NCBI GenBank assembly: GCA_023213395.1
Contig: CM041465.1
Span: 129,029,741-129,093,740, forward strand
From: Cycas panzhihuaensis
Lineage: Eukaryota > Cycadophyta
DNA: 64,000 bases
Reading direction: 5' to 3'
The position numbers and the translations under genes are program-made. Positions within the stretch are counted from its first letter, which is position 1. Every line of letters starts with the position of its first letter. The notes beneath the pieces are model-generated. The model did not search any database. It was not told the origin of the DNA and worked only from the letters and a program-made list of their open reading frames with translations. This document shows, one piece after another, positions 9,578 through 19,730 of the stretch.

Positions 9578-9987
9578 TGTAACATTCCAAAGTCGGCTTT
9601 AAAGTATAGCATATGACCATTCAAATCGAAGGCCTCTGAGCAATGATTCCAACGGTTCAGACGAAAGTCAATTCTGATGCCTCAATCAAAAGTTATGGCC
9701 ATTTAAAGTTAGCTTTCCAGTTTTTGGAGAAGTTCTGGCCAACTTCTATTTGAGCAGTTTTAAGAAGAATATTACCCAGTTTGGCGGACTTCTAATTAAA
9801 GTATTTCGATCGCTATAAATAGGAAATTTGGGCCGCATCCCAAACCATCGTCAGAGGTTCTTTGGTCACGCATATTCGGTTCTAGGGCTGCAATTAGCTC
9901 GCCCATTTGGGGGCTGCGGTTTGGAGGGTTTCTCGCCTCGAAGAGGGAAGCTCATGTCTTTAGGAAAGACAGAACTAGATCGCTACA
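9578..9987 (+). repeat. Element F 3' LTR (410 bp)
   Basis: It starts TGTAACATTCC right after the purine tract and ends AGATCGCTACA. It is the same family as solo LTR G (12595-13224) in opposite orientation. Against G it lacks about 220 bp after GAAGCTCATG, so the U5 side is internally deleted. It contains CTATAAATAGG (a TATA-like box near 9814) and the block TCTAGGGCTGCAATTAGCTC shared with G and, less exactly, with the LTRs of H. Confidence 0.72.
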
Positions 9988-10025
9988 GTGCTAGCCTGCC
10001 ACTGTAGGTGGAGCCAACTACTAAC

Positions 10026-10681
10026 CTATTCTTGTACCTTTGTCAAAGGCAGAGAACCTTGTCCACGCTCCCTTGAGGATGATTCTGTCCATTTTGCCAA
10101 CAGAGGTTGTCCTTCCTCAACCTTAGGAAGTTGGATACCTAGGCATTGCGAAAATAATAACCCTTGCAATAGAGTAGGGTAGAAAAATAGAACAGACTGA
10201 GTAGCACCATTTACGACTTCTAAATTCCTCAAAAATTTACTAGAGACAAACCTAGCCCAATTAAATTTGTGACCCTCTATAACCTTTATTAACATAGTAC
10301 ATAATGACTGTGGACAAACAAATTTTTTTGTCCTAATATTACTCTAGTAAATAGGAAATGTGTTATCGATTGCATTTTCTTAGATGAAATCTTGAAAATT
10401 TGAATTCCTGGACTGGAAACGTTAGATTCTTTTGCTCCTATTTCGTGTGTTGCCCATTCCCTAGATATTTGTTTATCCTTGGGAATGTTTGGCCCTTCAT
10501 TTGGTAAACCCGTTACCCTTGTAACTGCTTTAGCAAAAAAGTCTAATAGAGACGGTCGCCATGCCACCATTGCAATTGCTGTTGAAAGAAAACTGTACAC
10601 ATTTGGAAGGATGCCAACTAGTACATATTGATTTAGTCCCGTAGTTGTTAATCTCTTTTTGCATTCTTCTTCGGGCTTCAT
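10026..10681 (-). pseudogene. Element C ORF3-like frame
   Basis: Two overlapping minus frames (10681-10289 and 10295-10026) lie where ORF3 lies in A, B and E. The first has VTGLPNEGPNIPKDKQ and then SSPGIQI. These align with IIGLSNEGEVPAATKR and TSGGIRV of B ORF3 at similar spacing. The second has NWARFVSSKFLRN, comparable to QWIAKVINSRFLSK in B. Overall similarity is weak and the C-terminal coiled-coil part is absent, lost to the F insertion or to divergence. The call depends largely on position plus the GLPNEG block. Confidence 0.45.
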
Positions 10682-11109
10682 TTCCTACCACAACTTTCGT
10701 ATTTGGTCATCATCAGATTCTCTGAAGTTATTGTCATCTGTTGCAATTCAATTGTCGCCATGGTTGTGCTCCTCCTTTCTGCGCTACCCACTCAGGAGTT
10801 GTTGCCAAGCCTGCTTTGTTTGTGAAATTCAATTGTCACCAAGTCTAATTATTTAAAAGAGTTGTTCATAACTACCATACTAATGTGCTTGCCCCATCCT
10901 TGCCTTATTGCAATCATGGAAATGCTAACTGCTTAGATTGTGATTGGTTCCTTCCATCATAACGATCACATCTTCTTTACTCACAGCCATCATTCCTAGA
11001 TTTGGCGTCGATTACAATATTAGTTTTTCTTTAATTGCATGTTGTGGGTCCTCCTTCCGATGATGTCGACATTTATTGCCTTATGTTTTACATCTTTTTC
11101 TTTTTTTTA

Positions 11110-12250
11110 ATCTTGTTGTGTAAGGCTTTAATCTACTCCCATTAATTAACTTGGGAAGGATTTTTTCGTCGAGCTGCTTGAGTTGAACTGTCCCATTTCT
11201 TCCAATGTGCAATATTTTATATGATCCTAACCAACGCAATTTCATCTTACCTGGTTTCATTCAAAACCTACTATCGTACATTAAAACAAGATCATTTTTA
11301 TGGAACTCTGGTACTCGCAGATGTCAATCATGCCAAACCTTTCATTGCCCTTTTTCCATTTTCAATTCCCATAATGCTTGGGCTATTTTTTCATCCAACT
11401 TTAATAGTTCCACGATTCTCCAAGAATTTTGTTCTTCCATGCGCATTCGAACTGCCACCCAAAAACTCTCCCTGAAATTCCAATGGAAGTACAACTTCTA
11501 ATCCATATACCAGTTGGAATGGTGTCTGCTTATATGGCTGCTTGGTTGTCATTCTATCTGCCCAAAGGACAGAATGAAATCGTTCTTCCCAGTTTGTTCT
11601 TCCCTCGCTACAAATCTTTGATGAGGCTAACTTCAAAATTTTGTTAGTACTTTCAAGCTGACCGTCAGCTCTAAAGATAATATAGGGAATATTGATAGTG
11701 CTGGATCATAAACTCGCTAGTCAGATGTTTTATAGTATTATTTAAAAAAATAGTTCCTTGATCTAACACTGATTCTAAAGGACAACCAAAACGAACTATA
11801 ATGCTTTCATATAAAGATTTTGCAATACTTTTAGCATCACAATTCTTGAGAGGTCGAGCTTCTATCCAGTTTGTGAAAAAATCAGTAGCCACTATTATAT
11901 ACCTTGCATTTGTTCACTTTGTCGGAGGGCTGATTGGTCCAATAAAGTTCAATCCCCACTTCTCGAATGATGCTTGTGCTAGAATTGGATGAATAGACAT
12001 GAAGTGGTTTTTCCAGGCTTGCTCACACGTTGGCAGACATCGCAGCTTCGGACCCATCTGTCAGTATCTTTGAATGCTGTTGGCCACCACAGGCCTGCCA
12101 ATAAAATCTTTTGTATCATAGGTTTGATGCCTCGATGCTTGGTTGACACTCTCTCATGGGCTTCTCGCAAAATTGCCTGTACTTCGTGTTCTAGAACACA
12201 TCTTCATGGTACTCCATTTGGACCTAATTTGTACAACATGCCGCGAATTA
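11110..12250 (-). pseudogene. Element C integrase
   Basis: The HHCC region includes AHERVSTKHRGIKP and CDVCQRVSKPGK (12170-11979). The core has GLNFIGP, where the first catalytic Asp has become Asn, then LDQGTIFLN keeping the second Asp, and GQLESTNK keeping the Glu. The C-terminal GPY/F-like block reads KLRWLGSYKILHIG then NGSRLKPY near 11110-11260. The frame is broken several times. A dead integrase of the same subgroup as A. Confidence 0.82.
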
Positions 12251-12594
12251 ATTAGAAAGAAAAAGTTTTTCCAATAAAACTTTGTCGTTCCACTTACTCC
12301 AAACCTTTTGGTGTCTCACCCGTAGTTAAATATTCTGCGATATCTTCATACCATTTTAGTACTGCTTCCATAGAAAATAATTTAGCATCAGGAAAATCAT
12401 CATCTATTCCTGTGGCTGGTTCCCCCTCAACTTCTCTTGACAACACATCAGGCACTGTATCTTTTTCTCCCTTTTTTACAATGATCTTAAATTCTTATAA
12501 TAACATCAACCATCTGTTGATCCTTCCTTGTAGGATTGGCTTGTTTATTAAGTATTTCAAAGCTTGATGATCTACAAAGAAGGTGAAGGGGCTA

Positions 12595-13224
12595 TGTAGC
12601 AATCTAGTTCTACTTTTATAGTAGTTATCCTAAAAAATACAGATAATAATCCACAGAAAGGCAATAACTAGATGCTTTTCAATAGAAAAATGAACAAGGA
12701 ACAAAAACTACAGAATCCACAGAAGTAAATAATAATCTTTATTATCAAATAATACCAAAAATAGAGTGAAATTACATCAAAATACCAGTCTTTTTTGAAG
12801 AAGTGAGCTTCCCTCTTCAAGGCGAAGAACCCTCCAAATTGCAACCCTCAAATGGGTGAGATAATTGTGGGTGAGATAATTGTAGCCCCAGAACCAAAAA
12901 TATATAGCCAAAGGAATCTTTGAATGACTTCCTATTTATAGTGATCAAAATACTAGGAATAGAAGTTGGCCAAACTGGGTGATATTCTCCTTAATACTGC
13001 TCAAATAGAAGTCAGCCAAAGTAGGTGAGATTTTCCTTAATACTGCTCAAATAGAAGTCGGCTAGAACTTTTCCAAAACTGGTAGGCTAGAAACTTTAAA
13101 TGTTCATAACTTTTGATACAGATGATGGAATTAACTTGCGTCTAAACCATTGGAATCATCGTTCAAAGACCTTTGATTTGAATGGTCACATGGTATAGTT
13201 TTGACCATATTTTGGAATGCTACA
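12595..13224 (-). repeat. Solo LTR G (630 bp)
   Basis: On the minus strand it starts TGTAGCATTCC (13224) and ends AGATTGCTACA (12595). The flanks GGCTA (12590-12594) and GGTTA (13225-13229) are a 5-bp duplication with one mismatch. The element C coding resumes across it, and no internal sequence remains, as expected from recombination between two LTRs. It is the same family as the F LTR and is more complete than F. Confidence 0.85.
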
Positions 13225-13433
13225 GGTTAGCTAACAAGTAATGCCTGAATTTTTGTAAGGCATACACCATGCTTAAATCTTCATGTTCTGTCACCGAATA
13301 ATTTTGTTTTGCTGATGTTAGTTTTCAACTGGCAAAATAAGTAGGAAGATCTATGCTATTATTGCCAAGTTGAGCCAACACACATCTAATTGTCATTAGT
13401 GAATCATCGACATGCATGTGAAAGGGTCGATCT

Positions 13434-13987
13434 TGTTAAACCTTATGTTTACATGTTAAGTATATGTACTTTATTTTTCATATATCACATGTACTTTTTG
13501 TACTTTATGGGGTGACTTATCACTTAAGTGTTAAAGTGCACACCCACATTCTTTCTAGTGACACAACATTGTCACTAAAGGGTCAAATAGACCCTCATGC
13601 ATTTTGCTCACTTGAGAGCCCAAAAGGACACGTCCTACATGCATGACATGCAAGACATGCAAAGCATGTTGCTTGGATGATTGCCACTTGTCAATCATCC
13701 AATGGCCTTAGGTCTCTTTAGTTACTCTATATATTGAGACCTCTTTTCTTGTTTCAAATGTAGAGTTGGAGTTGTATTGTTATGATATCAATTTGTTAAT
13801 CAACTAGTATTGACTTGGAGATTGGACTAATTTCATCTTCTCCCGTTTGGTATCATCTTGCTTTTTATACTTTGACCTTGCTCATCTTTCATTTCATTTC
13901 CATTGTTAGCCTTGTTCTCTTGCTTTCTAGAACTAGAGAGAATTATCTTCTAGATCTTGGTTTTATAGGCCTTTGCCACTTTCAACA
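13434..13987 (+). repeat. Probable solo LTR L (554 bp)
   Basis: Alignment of C to A shows foreign DNA here. The insert starts TGTTAAACC and ends CTTTCAACA. A TATA-like CTATATATTGAG near 13726 suggests plus orientation. The flanks GATCT and AATCC share only three of five bases, so the target duplication is decayed or absent. It does not match the other LTRs in the window by eye. Confidence 0.6.
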
Positions 13988-15258
13988 AATCCTAGTCTGG
14001 GAATCTCAAAATCGGAGCTTCCGCAATCTTTCTTTTTAGTAGATCAAATGCCAGTTGCCACCTTAAGTCCCATTGCCATGTTACTTTTTTCTCAAGCAGG
14101 GTTTCCAATGGATTTGCTATCTAGGCATATTCCTTAATAAATTTTGTATAATATCCTATCATACCCAGAAAGCCTTTTACTTGCTTTATTGTCTTTGGTA
14201 TGGAAAAATTCAAAATTATTGCTACCTTTTTTGGGTCTGTTTGCAGTCCTCCTTTGGTCATGACATGTCCAAGTAAGGATCCAAATGGAACCAGAAATGT
14301 GCATTAGCTGGATTCAAACATAACTTACCTTTTCTGCAAGTCTCAAGCATTAGCCTTAAATTTGCCAAGTGATCCTCCAATAGTGTATATACGGTCCAAT
14401 CATCCAAAAATACCTCGATTGACTTAGCAATCATTGGTTGAAAAAAATTTAGAATTATCCTTTGAATGGTGGTTGATGTGTTTGTCAATCCAAAAGGCTT
14501 CACTTTGTATGTATACATTCCCCATTCTGTAACAAAGGTTATTTAGCTAGTCCTACATGGTAATTCTGACCTGATTGTATCCACTAAAGTCATCTGTGAA
14601 AGAATATGCCTCATGTCTTGCTACTTTTCAAGAATGTCTTCAGTCAATGGAATCGAGAAGGGATCTTTCTTCGTTGCTTTATTTAGAGCTCTATAATCCA
14701 TGCAAAATTGTAGTTTCCCATTCTTTTTTGGTACCACTACCACTGGACTCACCCATTTGCTTGTTTCGACTTCAAATATGTAGTTGACTTCCAATAATTT
14801 GTCCAGTTCCACTTTTACTTTTATTTTATATTTGGGGTCCATTTGATAACAGTGTTGTCGCACAAGCTTTACTCCTTCAATTAACTCAATCCTATGTTCA
14901 CCAAGCTCGGGCAGTATACCTTTCAAATCTTGATAGGACCAAGCAAAGACATCCTTGTACTCCAAGAATAATGTTGTGGCTTGTTGAATTGTTTCTGCGT
15001 CCTAGTAATCTCCCACAGAGATTATCTGAGGTTGCTTTGTCGTGCCTAAATTTATTTATCTTAATTTCAATTGTTCACCTTGTACCACCTTTCTGTCTTC
15101 CTCTAATACATAAGTTGGTGTTTAATCAATTACTCAATTTCCATATTCCACAATAGAATAATCCGACAGAAATTTGTGGTTCTTTCTTGATTCATCCTTC
15201 ACCATCTTGGCTTAATAACAACTTTGTTCTTCTTCCATCATTCTACTTTTGAAGACGG

Positions 15259-15747
15259 TCAAAATTCTTGGGTCTGTCTATTATTACTATGGTAGATGAA
15301 AGTTTTGCAAAATTCCTTAATAAGTATTTTCCAATCCACCATCTGCGCCCTTTCATAATAATTGTACCATATGACCGCAATCCCCTGTAATGTTTGTGTC
15401 CATCTTTGCACCCATTCCTGCTTTCGAATTTGATTTTCTACCCAAATTTGTACATAATTTTCTATATGAGTTACAAGATTATCATTGTTCTGAAATATGC
15501 GCAATTCTAGTTCTTGTTTTTGAAATCTTAACAAAAAAAATCTGCTTAATTCATTCTAGGGTTTGAAATTACCACCATGAGCAGAATGCCATAGAGAAGC
15601 TTGTCCCATAAGAGATGATGAAAACAACAAATAGCAAAACTCTTCTTGCCTATTATTACTCTTTAAAAATTGATTACAATAATCTACATGTTTTTGTGCT
15701 TGGCCCAATTGACCCCAAAATTTTTTTCTGACAAAAATTTCTTCCAA
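15259..15747 (-). pseudogene. Element C: two Gag-like modules between protease and RT
   Basis: Module 1 (15747-15556): FWGQLGQAQKHVDYC, then SSSLMGQASLWHSAH. It aligns with module 1 of A (FYREQLYGTTHLTHC, LTLRGKAWYWYLAH). Module 2 (15534-15259): EWVQRWTQTLQGIAVIWY then DWKILIKEFCKTFIYH. It aligns with module 2 of A (QNWPNYFYHTPGRVAKDWF, TWGNLRKSFIKTFRH). Both lie between protease (16140-16823) and RT (14621-14965), as in A. Keeping the pair in two such diverged elements argues that it was selected for. Confidence 0.6.
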
Positions 15748-16139
15748 ATTTTGTTTCTCTTGGACTTGTGAAGTCTCGGCCTAGGAATTGAAGTTATTTG
15801 CTCACTTTTCATTTCTTCTTGATTCTCTAAAGGATCGATGCATGCTTCCAACCTATAGCAAGGAGTTGATTCAATTTTGCCCTAGGCATTCTGTAGCCAA
15901 TTCATCATATAAGATGATGATGCGCTGCTAGGTAAGGTCGGTTGCATTTGCTATGCAATTTTTGAGCAAGGACTCACAGTGGGTTCCGATTTGACGATTG
16001 TGGGTGATGCTCATTCCTTGTCTTTGATCCTCTCAATATGTGGTCCATCCGAGCATAGAGGTTAAATGACAACCTTGCCGCCTGCCTTTAACGTGAATCT
16101 GAACTCCCCCCAATCCTGGATGGCCTTGGTTGCCAACAG

Positions 16140-16823
16140 TCAAGGTCTACTTAGTAATGTTGGATAGGTATTCATTTTGTCTTGCATTTGAACTACTACA
16201 AATTCCATCAAAACTGTAATCCCTGCAACAGTAACTGGGACATTCATCAAGGTCCCCACTGGCCTAACCTGATGTTGGTTTGCCAATCTTATTGAGTAAT
16301 CTAGGGTAACCACTTCTGGCCTTCCCAGTTCTATCCAAGACGATTTAGGGAGCACATTAACTCCCGATCCTCCATCCACAATTGTTCTGCATAGTGTTGT
16401 TCCAAAAATGACCATCGAAACTCTAGGATCTATTCCTTTGACTTGAATAGCTCTCATCACCAACTTTTCTATTTGATCCAGAATCAGTTGCTGGAAATAG
16501 CCAGCTTCCCACCACTTAAATACAACAGAAATGGGGATCAAGACTCCTAATTCTATCAATATATCTTTAACCGTTTGAAGCCTTTTCCATGGGTTCATAC
16601 CTTCTTTTGGAAGTTGTTTATCAGGAACTGATCTTTGTTTATATGTTTGGCCCTTAAATCGTTGGTCCTGTTGAAGTTCTTCTTGTTGGACTTCACCCAC
16701 AGTATCTTGAAGAATCTTTACGACTTCTTGAAGTCTTTGTTTTTCAATTATTGGATCCAGAAAGGTATCCTGTATAGGCACTGTAGTCACTTTTCCACAC
16801 CATGTCTGTAATTGGACGGACAC
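16140..16823 (-). pseudogene. Element C aspartic protease region
   Basis: The active-site block is IVDGGSGVNVLPKSSW, followed by DYSIRLANQHQVRP and the LLSRP end at 16140. It is collinear with the A protease (VDGGAAVNVLP, TYSLKLANELLVRP). The upstream ~90 residues hold a helical, Gln-rich gag-pol junction (KILQDTVGEVQQEELQQD). The next frame to the right is gag. Confidence 0.8.
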
Positions 16824-16837
16824 TTCTTTATCCAGAA

Positions 16838-18661
16838 TTACTGCAACCAGATTTGTAATTTGTGCTTTATTCTTTGAACAGTTTGTCCATTCATGATCAG
16901 CTGGTCTGCATCCTTCACAAATAAATTCACCTCCTTTTTTCTCCAGTGGACAATTTGATTTGAAGTGATCCCATCTTTGACATAAAAAGCAAAGAATTGG
17001 CTTTGTCTTTCCTTTGTACTATTTTCTTGTCTTCTCTGACTTCTGAAAAAGTGCATTGTGAATCTCATTATTTGGCTGAGAAAAACATTCCCATATATTG
17101 TGGTTAGTTTTTTGCAATATTCACACCATGCCATATGCTCATTCTTTGAATGTCTTTGTTGGTTGCAAGGTGGGGGACACCACAGATTTTGTCGCGATTT
17201 TTCCAATCGTAGTCTAGCCAATTTTGCACGCAACTTTTCCATCTCCTGATTTTGGTGCATGTCAATAGGTGTTGATATGGATGGTTGTTTCTTTAATGCC
17301 TCCACCTCTTTTTTCAGTGCTTCAATTTCTAGATTTGTTCCCATATAGGGTACGTGATTTTGATTATACGTTCCCCATGACTGCACTCCTGTCGGTGGTA
17401 TGTGGGGAGAAGCTGGTCCCATCCTCTTAGCCTGTTGCATTGCCCACTGAGAATAGGCTGTCTTCATTTGATTTTGAATTTTAAGGCTAGCTCCCATACT
17501 TGTTCACAATTATTCATTGGATGCAACATCACTTTATCCATTAATTGTGGGATCAGCCCTTGTTCAAAGTATTTCATTGCCAACATGGGATTGATTACCG
17601 TTATTGGTTGCATCTTGTTCATGATAACCCTCATTCGACCATAAAAATCATTAATCGATTCTCCTGGGTATTGCTTTATTTCTTCCTGGGCCTAAAGATG
17701 GCGATGGGGTCTCTTAATTTCTGGAAATGATCCAAAAATTGATCCTGTATTCTATCCTATGATAGACTTTGTGCCGCTATATACCAAGCAATTGCCACTC
17801 CTTGCAATGTTGAGAAAAACCGAGTCTTTAACTCCTCAGGGTCCACATTTCTTTTTATTTTCAACATATTCTTGAATAAGGCCAAATGGTCTCCTGGGTC
17901 CGTGGATCCGTCAAACTGAATACTTGAGAAAGTGGAATCATTTTGAACAATAATATAAGGTCTGACTGCTCCCATTCTACTTGCTTGGCCTATTCCCCCA
18001 ACTGGTTGATTACTGCTTCCTCTTGCGTTGGTGAACAATGATTGATTTGAGGATGGACCTCCACCACCTAGATTTCCTCCTGGAGGTGAACTTCTGCCTC
18101 TCACACTCCCTTCTGGGCTTGACATTGTCGACTTGAAAAGAGGATTTAAAATATGGCTCAAAGGAGTTTTTACTTCCAGCCAATGGTGATTCCACCCTCT
18201 ATTCGCTATACTATATAATTCCAATTCAATTGAATTGTTCTTATTTTCTTGAAATGGTGTTTGTTCCAAAGTTTCCTTTTCGAGAGATATTAATTCTTCA
18301 CTTTTTCCTGTTTGTCCCTCTTCTATTTCCAAAGGACCCTCTTCGACCGATATTAATTCTTCACTTTTTCCTTTCTATCCCTCTTCTATTTCCAAAGGAT
18401 CCTCTTCCACTGCATACCCTTGATCATCCATAGTTTTTGTCACCCTTCCTTTGATAGGCTCCTCTATTGCATTCGCCTATTTTTGTATTTTGCCTTCTAT
18501 ACTCGATTTTCCTCTCCCTGTCGAGTTGGTAAGTGGTCACCTCTTCACTTGCTTCTTCGGCGTCACTACAAATCTTAGTTTCCTTACTCAAGCCTGGTGT
18601 TTTTCCTTCTCCTAATGCTCTCCGCGTTCTCGTTGTGATTTTGCTTCAGCCTGGGTGGCAT
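16838..18661 (-). pseudogene. Element C Gag
   Basis: An ATG at 18661-18659 gives MPPRLKQN, comparable to MPPKRP in A, B and D, which supports this start. The capsid-like core near 17757-17900 has FFSTLQGVAIAWY. The knuckle region near 16850-17100 is scrambled by frameshifts: CEYCKK is readable in one frame, and a CX2C-then-C pattern in another. The N-terminal acidic part carries a 63-bp duplication. Stops interrupt it at about 17757 and elsewhere. Confidence 0.7.
18286..18411 (-). repeat. 63-bp tandem duplication inside element C gag
   Basis: The segment GATATTAATTCTTCACTTTT starts at 18286 and again at 18349, with the following ~40 bases also repeated at a few mismatches. The period of 63 is a multiple of three, so it duplicates 21 residues (GKSEELIS twice) of the disordered Gag N-terminus. 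Confidence 0.75.
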
Positions 18662-18780
18662 GGAAGAGGTCCTAATTCACCTACTCGGTCTTGCCCATGA
18701 TGATAATTTCTCCCTAGTTCATTGGTAATGGAATGAATGTGTTCCTGAACCTTACTCATATGAAACTACCAACATAATGA

Positions 18781-19156
18781 ATAAAGTAAGCATGAAGGAT
18801 ACACAACATGATGCAGAACATAATATTATTATAATAAGGGAACTGCGTCTAGTCCTCTCACAATTAGACGCAGACCTAACAGTCTACAAGAATTGGACTA
18901 GCACGTCAGGTCTACCACAGCAAGAGAACAAATTCCTTACAATCTTGTTTTTAGGCTTCCTTGTTCACGCACATACACGTACGTCCCTAAACTCCTCAAA
19001 CCGACTACTACTTATACAAAAAAGTTCAATGGTTTCAACTACCGTTAGTTACGTCACAAAACAATTATAAAGGCTAGCCTTCCTTAATTATCACTTCTCT
19101 CTTTACAATCTAATTGCAACTGTTATCGAGTATAATCATCTAATTGCAATCAACTT
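18781..19156. other. Unassigned stretch right of element C
   Basis: No coding or RNA gene is recognised. It could contain the 5' LTR of C, but I see no convincing TG...CA pair or primer site. A 6-bp match (GTCTAG with AGACGC on either side of TCCTCTCACAA near 18847-18878) could form a small hairpin. Confidence 0.4.
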
Positions 19157-19457
19157 GCAACCGCGGTCCCAACTATGATTGGCTTGCAATTGTGACTCCA
19201 GCTGCGATTGGCACGTACTCGCGACCCCAGCTGCGATTGGCTCATACTCACGACCCCAACTATGATCAGATCGTACTCACGACCCCAACTACAATCCACT
19301 TGTAATTGTGACCCTAATTGCGATTGACTCGTACCTGCAACCTTGACCACGATCCGCTCGTAGTCACAACCCCAACTGCGATTGGCTTGTACTTGCAACC
19401 TCGACCACGATCCACTTGCAATCACAACCCCGACTGCGATTGGTTCCCAATGGCAAC
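19157..19457. repeat. 29-bp minisatellite, about ten copies
   Basis: Degenerate 29-bp units of the form TTGCAANYNCNACCCCNACT followed by a GCGATTGGC-like end repeat from 19157 to the LINE boundary. Adjacent units differ by 3-8 bases. The 29-bp period is not a multiple of three, so the minus frame at 19150-19515 is not a protein. The LINE inserted at the right end of this array. Confidence 0.85.
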
Positions 19458-19730
19458 TTTTTTTTTTGTTAAGGTAAAATGAATAAAATGTGGTTTTATA
19501 AATAGGATCCCACAACCTAGTACATCAATAAAATTTTGTCATCCAGATCATGATGGACCGTGACAACCCCACAGCCTAAGTATAATAATAATCTCAACAC
19601 ATAGATAGAATTATGCCAGGACAAGCCCCATAGCTAGCTATCATGGATCCTTTTAATCTCAACCAGTTTCATAAGTTCCTCAGGAATGCCCTCCCTCCAA
19701 ACAATAGATCTCCTATTCCTAACCCCCCAA

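Larger units (their letters stand above)
12260..14965 (-). pseudogene. Element C RT and RNase H, split by two solo LTRs
   Basis: RT N-terminal part: 14965-14621 (DVFAWSYQDLKGI, VSPVVVVPKKNGK, MDYRALNKATK). Palm: 14518-14258, with GLTNTSTTIQR and the catalytic FLDD. RNase H continues leftwards, is interrupted at 13434-13987 and 12595-13224, and resumes on both sides in register with A (for example KLTSAKQNY just right of G). The coding was therefore one piece before the two insertions. Stops and shifts throughout. Confidence 0.85.
9988..18780 (-). mobile_element. Element C: old, diverged Ty3/gypsy element with nested insertions
   Basis: Order on the minus strand from the right: gag (18661-16838), protease, two Gag-like modules, RT, RNase H, integrase, then an ORF3-like frame next to F. 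The layout equals that of A but the proteins are strongly diverged, and the frames carry many stops and shifts. Solo LTRs G and L interrupt the RNase H and RT region, and F/A cut the left end. I could not place its LTRs: the right end (about 18780) is uncertain and no clear primer site is seen. Confidence 0.8.

Noticed and set aside
19150-19515. Minus-strand frame of 121 codons with repeating AxSQSQLGS-like phrases
   Set aside because: It is a translation of the 29-bp minisatellite, whose period is not a multiple of three.
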